Origin: Legionellales bacterium UBA4722
Lineage (GTDB): Bacteria > Pseudomonadota > Gammaproteobacteria > DSM-16500
Length of the DNA stretch: 10,509 nt
Reading direction: 5' to 3'
Assembly (NCBI GenBank): GCA_002404295.1
Contig: DHJK01000019.1
Coordinates: 1 to 10,509, forward strand
The notes below the pieces were generated by a model, which was not told the DNA's origin, searched no databases, and worked only from the letters and a program-made list of their open reading frames with translations. Positions 6,466 to 10,509 of the stretch are shown here, one piece after another (position 1 is the stretch's first letter; each line of letters begins with the position of its first letter). Both the position numbers and the translations under genes were made by a program.

Positions 6466-8193
6466 ATGGCACGTCGTACAAGCACAAGAGACAGTCGTAC
6501 AAGCACAAGAGACAATAGAAGAGCTAAAAACTTACTTCCTCATCCTGAAGCTTCTAAACCCACGGCCCCACAAAATGTTGAAAACGAGAGCCTTGCCGGG
6601 GGCGCGCTCACTCCTCCTGATTCTAACCACCTTGCCTCTCTGCCAGCACCGATAGAGCCTCTCTCAGCTGTCCAAACATCCATAACAGAAACAAAAAAAG
6701 ACGTCGCTTCCCCTCTAGCAGATGAAATGCCGAGCTCATCCCTGATTTCAAATAATAAGAACGTCCAATACTACATTTCAATAGGTAGATATCAAGAAAA
6801 ATATTTATCAAGCGCACAACCTGATAATCTCTCACTTTTAGATATTCCCGAAATTCAATTTTTAATAAGATATGAATATATCTCAGTTAAAAATGTATTG
6901 GCTTATCCTCCGCATATTAAACTTTGCATGCAAGAGCAGAAGGGATGTCATCTACTTTTAAAGAGCGGTTATTTAAAAGAGGATCAGCTTTTAAAGCTTA
7001 CAAGCAATCAAGTTTTAGCTTTAAATGACGAAGCAATAGCACAAAGAATCATCGCAGATAAAAAAGATCTTAACGAATTTTTGAGAGAAAGAGTCGAGCC
7101 TTTATGTGAAAATGAGTTATTCACCATTCTTGGTTATAAAATAGAAGTTACGGGATATCCTGCTTCTGGATGTCCAGATTCATACTGCTATCAATCTGAC
7201 CGTGATCCGCAAGAGGTTAGCAAATTTATATCAAGAAAAAACGATGAAAACAATGAAAATGAATTATTGCGTAACAAACAAAAATCTAAGAGTGAAAGAG
7301 CTACTCTTTCAAAGAGCGCAGAATTAAAATCTCCGTTAGTAACTAATACACCATCAACGAAAGCGGACGCAAAGGATAGCACAGATAGCAGCAATTCATC
7401 TGTAAAACACGCAAGCAAAGAGATTAATCCAAATGATGCGCAATGGAAAAGAATACTTAATACTAGAATAGGCTACATACTTTGTCCATTACCAGAAGAT
7501 AAATGTACTATCAAACCTAAAGTAATTTATATCCATGTAACAGAAAAAGACAATTCAAAATTTTTAAGTTACGAGTTCATTTCTTTAGATAATAAGGTTG
7601 TAAAAGATAAAATAGCTTGGGAAAAGTTACCTAAGGAATTTCCGCAAACTCTAGAAGAGACATGCGCCAATTCATCTGCTTTATCCGCGATTTTGTCATT
7701 AACACCATCAATGAGACCCGAACAAGAACTTCAATCTTTATTCAAGAAAGCCCAAGACTTGCTAGGAAATGAATTTACAATAAGAAAAAGGAATGAGTTG
7801 TTAGGAAAATTTGATACAGGATTATTAATTCATACAGGTAAATGGTTTCAAGGTTGGATTGTAAATACGGGCTCATATAGAAAAGTGGTCGATACAATCC
7901 GTAAGAACGCGCTTGATCAATTACACTTTGAGATAAATAAAATAAAAATATCTAAGAATGTCGAATTTTCTTTGTCTGAAGCTGATAAAGTCGAAATTAA
8001 CAATGATATCAATCAGTTGTTAAATGCTGCACGCAAAATGCCGATATTTAAAAGTCATCGCAATAATTTTTGTTTTACTGGAGCATGGGGGCGAACACAT
8101 GCAGTAAGTGAAATTGATAGCCTGCTGAAAATCTATCCACTAAAAGAGGCTCCTCAGGGCGAACGGAGGGTTGTTGCCAGAAGTCGTTTTTGA
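6466..8193 (+). CDS. large protein of unknown function, candidate secreted effector
   Basis: I do not recognise a family for this 575-residue protein. The ATG has GAGGA 8 bases upstream. Residues 1-19 are arginine-rich (seven Arg) with a duplicated RTSTRD(S/N) unit. Residues 20-97 are Pro/Ser/Ala-rich and probably disordered. Residues 101-193 form three ~31-residue helical repeats with conserved Leu at repeat positions 14 and 22. Residues 255-320 are a Ser/Lys/Asp/Asn-rich linker. From about 325 a second globular part begins, with alternating beta pattern (VIYIHV, FLSYEFIS, KVVKDKIAW), then a mixed region ending HRNNFCFTGAWGRTHAVSEIDSLL (531-554) and a basic RRVVARSRF tail. There is no signal peptide or membrane helix. 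Its coding strand is A/C-rich while nagA and the plus strand of spoT are G/T-rich. Modular disorder, helical repeats and isolation suggest a type IV-secreted effector of an intracellular bacterium; this is inference only. Confidence 0.88.
   Translation: MARRTSTRDSRTSTRDNRRAKNLLPHPEASKPTAPQNVENESLAGGALTPPDSNHLASLPAPIEPLSAVQTSITETKKDVASPLADEMPSSSLISNNKNVQYYISIGRYQEKYLSSAQPDNLSLLDIPEIQFLIRYEYISVKNVLAYPPHIKLCMQEQKGCHLLLKSGYLKEDQLLKLTSNQVLALNDEAIAQRIIADKKDLNEFLRERVEPLCENELFTILGYKIEVTGYPASGCPDSYCYQSDRDPQEVSKFISRKNDENNENELLRNKQKSKSERATLSKSAELKSPLVTNTPSTKADAKDSTDSSNSSVKHASKEINPNDAQWKRILNTRIGYILCPLPEDKCTIKPKVIYIHVTEKDNSKFLSYEFISLDNKVVKDKIAWEKLPKEFPQTLEETCANSSALSAILSLTPSMRPEQELQSLFKKAQDLLGNEFTIRKRNELLGKFDTGLLIHTGKWFQGWIVNTGSYRKVVDTIRKNALDQLHFEINKIKISKNVEFSLSEADKVEINNDINQLLNAARKMPIFKSHRNNFCFTGAWGRTHAVSEIDSLLKIYPLKEAPQGERRVVARSRF
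6475..6516 (+). repeat. 21-nt tandem duplication at the start of the unknown gene
   Basis: Two adjacent 21-base copies (6475-6495 and 6496-6516) differ at one position near the end, AGT versus AAT. Each begins CGTACAAGCACAAGAGACA and encodes a seven-residue unit, RTSTRDS and RTSTRDN. The in-frame length and near identity indicate a recent slippage duplication. Confidence 0.95.
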
Positions 8194-8227
8194 TTAGGGG
8201 CTGTGCCTCTAATTATTATTTTTTTTC
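8194..8227 (+). terminator. intrinsic terminator of the 575-residue protein gene
   Basis: TTAGGGGC (8194-8201) and GCCTCTAA (8205-8212) form an 8-pair stem with one G-U pair and a TGT loop, directly after the stop codon. TTATTATTTTTTTTC follows. The U-tract lies over the last codons of spoT on the other strand. On the minus strand no U-run follows the stem, so it acts for the plus strand only. Confidence 0.85.
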
Positions 8228-10363
8228 TTTTTTGAGTTTTGGCTTTTGCCTCATCACCCTCACAATATTTTTATTATTCCGTATTTTCCTCAAAATTCGC
8301 GCCAAATGAATACGATCGCGTGCGGTTATCGTTAAGTTCACTGCAAAATATCGACCATCAAATTCTTCCACATTGATGTTTGAAATATTGGAATCAGTTT
8401 CGGAAATGGTGAGGGCTAGGCTGGCTAAGCTGCCGCGTTGATTGGAGATGCTGACACTTAAATCGATGGGGAAATCGCCTTGGACGTTCTTTTCCCAGTG
8501 GAGTGAGACATATTTCTCGGGATCGTGTTGATATTCTGCTAAGGCGGGGCAATGTTCAACATGTACCATAAGACCATGGCCTGGTTTGATATAGCCGCCT
8601 ATGGGATCTCCAGGAATAGGTCTGCAGCATTTTGCGAAGATGACGACGACACCTTCAGTGCCTGTAATAGTGAGAGAGTAAGGGGATGTGGGTTCAATGG
8701 TGAGTGTTTTATCGCTTAAGTCGTTGAGCTTTGCTAATTGTTTGGCGGCGAGAAGGGCTGAGCGATTACCTATACCTACTTCTTCATAAAAATGATTGAT
8801 TGAATCTAGTTTGGCTGTTTTTACTAATGATTCTAAATGTTCTGGTGCGATTTTTGCAATGGACAATCCGAACGTATGCAACGATTTTTCGACTAAGCGT
8901 TTACCTAATTCCATGGATTCATCACGCTGTTGTTTTTTTAGAAAATGCTTGATTGTGCTGCGTGCTTTTCCTGTGACAATAAAACTCAGCCACGCTGGAT
9001 TTGGTCGTGCGCCGGCTGATGTGATAATTTCAACTTGTTGCCCATTGGTTAACGGTGTGCTTAAAGGTGCTAGACGACGATCTAGTTTGGCAGCGACGCA
9101 GGTGTTACCAACATCGGAATGAATGGCATAAGCAAAATCGACGGCGGTTGATCCTGCGGGTAATTCTAAAATACTGCCTTTAGGGGTGAATACATAGACT
9201 TCATCAGGAAATAAATCTGTCTTTACATTTTCGATAAATTCTAAAGAGTTTTTCGAGCTGTCATGTATTTCCAGAACGCTCTTTAACCATTCTTGCGCGC
9301 GTTGTTGTGCTTCGCCTAAGACTGATTTTTCTGTTTTATATAGCCAATGAGCGGAAATGCCGTACTCTGCCATTTTATGCATTTCTTCGGTGCGAATTTG
9401 CACTTCAATGGGTACGCCATAAGGGCCAAATAGCGTGGTATGTAAGGATTGGTAACTGTTTGCTTTGGGGATTGCAATATAATCTTTAAAACGTTGAATG
9501 ATAGGTTTATACAGATTATGCAAAATACCAAGCACGCGATAACAAGTATCTACTTTGTCAACGATAACGCGAAATCCATAGACATCCATGACTTCTGAAA
9601 AAGACAGATGTTTTTCATGCATTTTTTTATAAATACTGTAGAGATGCTTTTCGCGGCTGGTGAGGGAGCGTGCGCGTAGATTGAAATTTTTGAAGCTTTT
9701 TTCAATTTGTTCATTTATAAAAGTCATCATTTCTTGGCGGTTGCCGTGTGCTTTTTCTACGGCGGCTTGGAGAATTCGGTAGCGCATGGGGTAAAGGGTA
9801 GCAAAACCTAGGTCTTCAAACTCTACCCGAAAAGCATGCATCCCCAGTCTGTTTGCGATGGGCGCAAAAATTTCCAATGTTTCTTTGGCGATACGGCGAC
9901 GTTTTTTGCGCGGCAGACTTTCGATCGTGCGCATATTATGTAAGCGGTCGGCGAGTTTGATGAGAATGACGCGGATGTCGCGTGCCATTGCCATGACCAT
10001 CTTGCGAAAATTTTCTGCTTGCGCTTGAGCGCGTGTTTCAAATTCTATTTGGGTTAATTTGGTGACGCCATCGACAAGATCTGCGATTTCTTTGCCAAAT
10101 TGGGCAGTGATATCTTGTTTGACGACGTAGGTATCTTCGATGACATCGTGCAGGATGGCGGCGATGATAGTGGGGTGATCCATGTGTATTTCAGCGAGGA
10201 TTTTTGCAACGGCAAGAGGGTGGGTGATATAAGGTTCGCCTGTATGGCGTTTTTGTCCTTTGTGCGCTTTGACGGCGAGCTGGTATGCCTCTTCAACGAT
10301 CTTAATTTGTTGATCGTCTAGGTAGTGGGCTAATTCAGTTCGCAGTAAGTCAAATTCAATCAA
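8216..10363 (-). CDS. spoT: bifunctional (p)ppGpp synthetase/hydrolase
   Basis: Cytosolic RSH enzyme that sets stringent-response alarmone levels. The 715 residues (E. coli SpoT about 702) contain every domain. The hydrolase HD domain has metal ligands H48, H72-D73 (ILHDVIEDT) and D139 (LADRLHNM). The synthetase domain has R291-F-K-D294, the RXKD signature of bifunctional enzymes rather than the EXDD of RelA, plus YQSLHTT (304-310) and E320 in IEVQIRT. The TGS domain spans 388-447 (VYVFTPKG). The zinc/CC domain has C579-C580 and C605, and the ACT domain spans about 634-706. Intact HD residues argue for SpoT over RelA. The C-terminus has a lysine-rich tail (KPKLKKEKK) beyond the ACT domain. 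Upstream there is no rpoZ, its usual partner in gammaproteobacteria. The ribosome site is weak (GGAA 12 bases before the ATG). Confidence 0.96.
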   Translation of the reverse strand: MIEFDLLRTELAHYLDDQQIKIVEEAYQLAVKAHKGQKRHTGEPYITHPLAVAKILAEIHMDHPTIIAAILHDVIEDTYVVKQDITAQFGKEIADLVDGVTKLTQIEFETRAQAQAENFRKMVMAMARDIRVILIKLADRLHNMRTIESLPRKKRRRIAKETLEIFAPIANRLGMHAFRVEFEDLGFATLYPMRYRILQAAVEKAHGNRQEMMTFINEQIEKSFKNFNLRARSLTSREKHLYSIYKKMHEKHLSFSEVMDVYGFRVIVDKVDTCYRVLGILHNLYKPIIQRFKDYIAIPKANSYQSLHTTLFGPYGVPIEVQIRTEEMHKMAEYGISAHWLYKTEKSVLGEAQQRAQEWLKSVLEIHDSSKNSLEFIENVKTDLFPDEVYVFTPKGSILELPAGSTAVDFAYAIHSDVGNTCVAAKLDRRLAPLSTPLTNGQQVEIITSAGARPNPAWLSFIVTGKARSTIKHFLKKQQRDESMELGKRLVEKSLHTFGLSIAKIAPEHLESLVKTAKLDSINHFYEEVGIGNRSALLAAKQLAKLNDLSDKTLTIEPTSPYSLTITGTEGVVVIFAKCCRPIPGDPIGGYIKPGHGLMVHVEHCPALAEYQHDPEKYVSLHWEKNVQGDFPIDLSVSISNQRGSLASLALTISETDSNISNINVEEFDGRYFAVNLTITARDRIHLARILRKIRNNKNIVRVMRQKPKLKKEKK

Positions 10364-10426
10364 GTGGTAGGTTCCATGGGTGGTGTATTTCTTATTATCT
10401 ATGTTCCTTGGGGGATTGTCATCTTT

Positions 10427-10455
10427 AGTATCTAGTTAGAGCTTTTTATTGTGAA
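10427..10455 (-). promoter_or_regulatory. promoter of spoT
   Basis: On the minus strand TTCACA (10455-10450, five of six matches to TTGACA) is followed after 17 bases by GATACT (10432-10427, four of six). A second TTCACA directly precedes it (10461-10456), so the -35 hexamer is doubled. Transcription would start near 10420, about 57 bases before the ATG. Confidence 0.45.
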
Positions 10456-10474
10456 TGTGAACGTGCCTCAATCT

Positions 10475-10509
10475 TCGTCATTGCGAGCGCGAGCGAAGCA
10501 ACCTAGTCT
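10475..10509. repeat. REP-like palindromic intergenic repeat, cut by the window edge
   Basis: The segment starting TTCGTCATTGCGAGCG has imperfect dyad symmetry (TTGC at 10481-10484 against GCAA at 10498-10501) and two direct GCGAGC copies (10483-10494). Elements of the form GTCATTGCGAGCG...AGCGAAGCAA recur in intergenic DNA of several host-associated bacteria. It lies just upstream of the spoT promoter and is GC-rich compared with its flanks. Confidence 0.6.

Noticed and set aside
8216..10363. RelA rather than SpoT
   Set aside because: The HD hydrolase residues are intact and the synthetase has RFKD, not the EXDD signature of monofunctional RelA.
10376..10402. Short frame MTIPQGT in the spoT leader as a leader peptide
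   Set aside because: It has only seven codons, no ribosome site and no regulatory codon run.
1..10509. tRNA, rRNA, CRISPR array, insertion sequence or transposase
   Set aside because: No clover-leaf sequence, spaced direct-repeat array or transposase-like protein was seen on either strand.

Overview
The window looks like chromosomal DNA of a moderately AT-rich gammaproteobacterium, plausibly a host-associated member of the Legionellales/Coxiellaceae type. The evidence is the gene order rhodanese-grxC-secB-gpsA (also seen in enterics), a RXKD-type SpoT, a comF/bioC pair, short GC-rich intergenic repeats, and one large lineage-specific protein built like an intracellular-bacterium effector. 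The taxonomic placement is an inference, not a database result.

Layout. Positions 1-34 hold only the first codons of a minus-strand gene that runs off the left edge, with a near-perfect ribosome site. Minus strand, 179-2375: a tight four-gene operon for a membrane rhodanese (YibN type), glutaredoxin 3, the export chaperone SecB and glycerol-3-phosphate dehydrogenase GpsA, with gaps of 0-15 bases. Its leader (2376-2519) carries a TATAAT promoter, a dyad and an 8-bp hairpin. A GC-rich inverted-repeat element (2600-2634) separates it from comF (minus). comF diverges from bioC with only a few bases between the two start sites. bioC, a BadF/NagK-type amino-sugar kinase and nagA follow on the plus strand as a three-gene operon. 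Next comes a stand-alone 575-residue protein of unknown function with its own promoter and a strong intrinsic terminator. Converging on it is spoT (minus), with its own promoter and a truncated REP-like palindromic repeat at the right edge.

How the genes work together. The secB operon combines thiol/redox functions, protein export and phospholipid precursor synthesis. The nagK-nagA pair would turn free N-acetylglucosamine into GlcNAc-6-P and then glucosamine-6-P, for wall recycling or host-sugar use. BioC starts the pimeloyl branch of biotin synthesis, but no other bio gene is nearby. SpoT makes and degrades (p)ppGpp.

The most unusual item is the 6466-8193 gene. It starts with a basic segment made by a near-perfect 21-nt tandem duplication, has three ~31-residue helical repeats, a low-complexity linker and a C-terminal domain I do not recognise. 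Its base skew is opposite to that of its neighbours. It is the best candidate here for undescribed biology, most likely a secreted effector.
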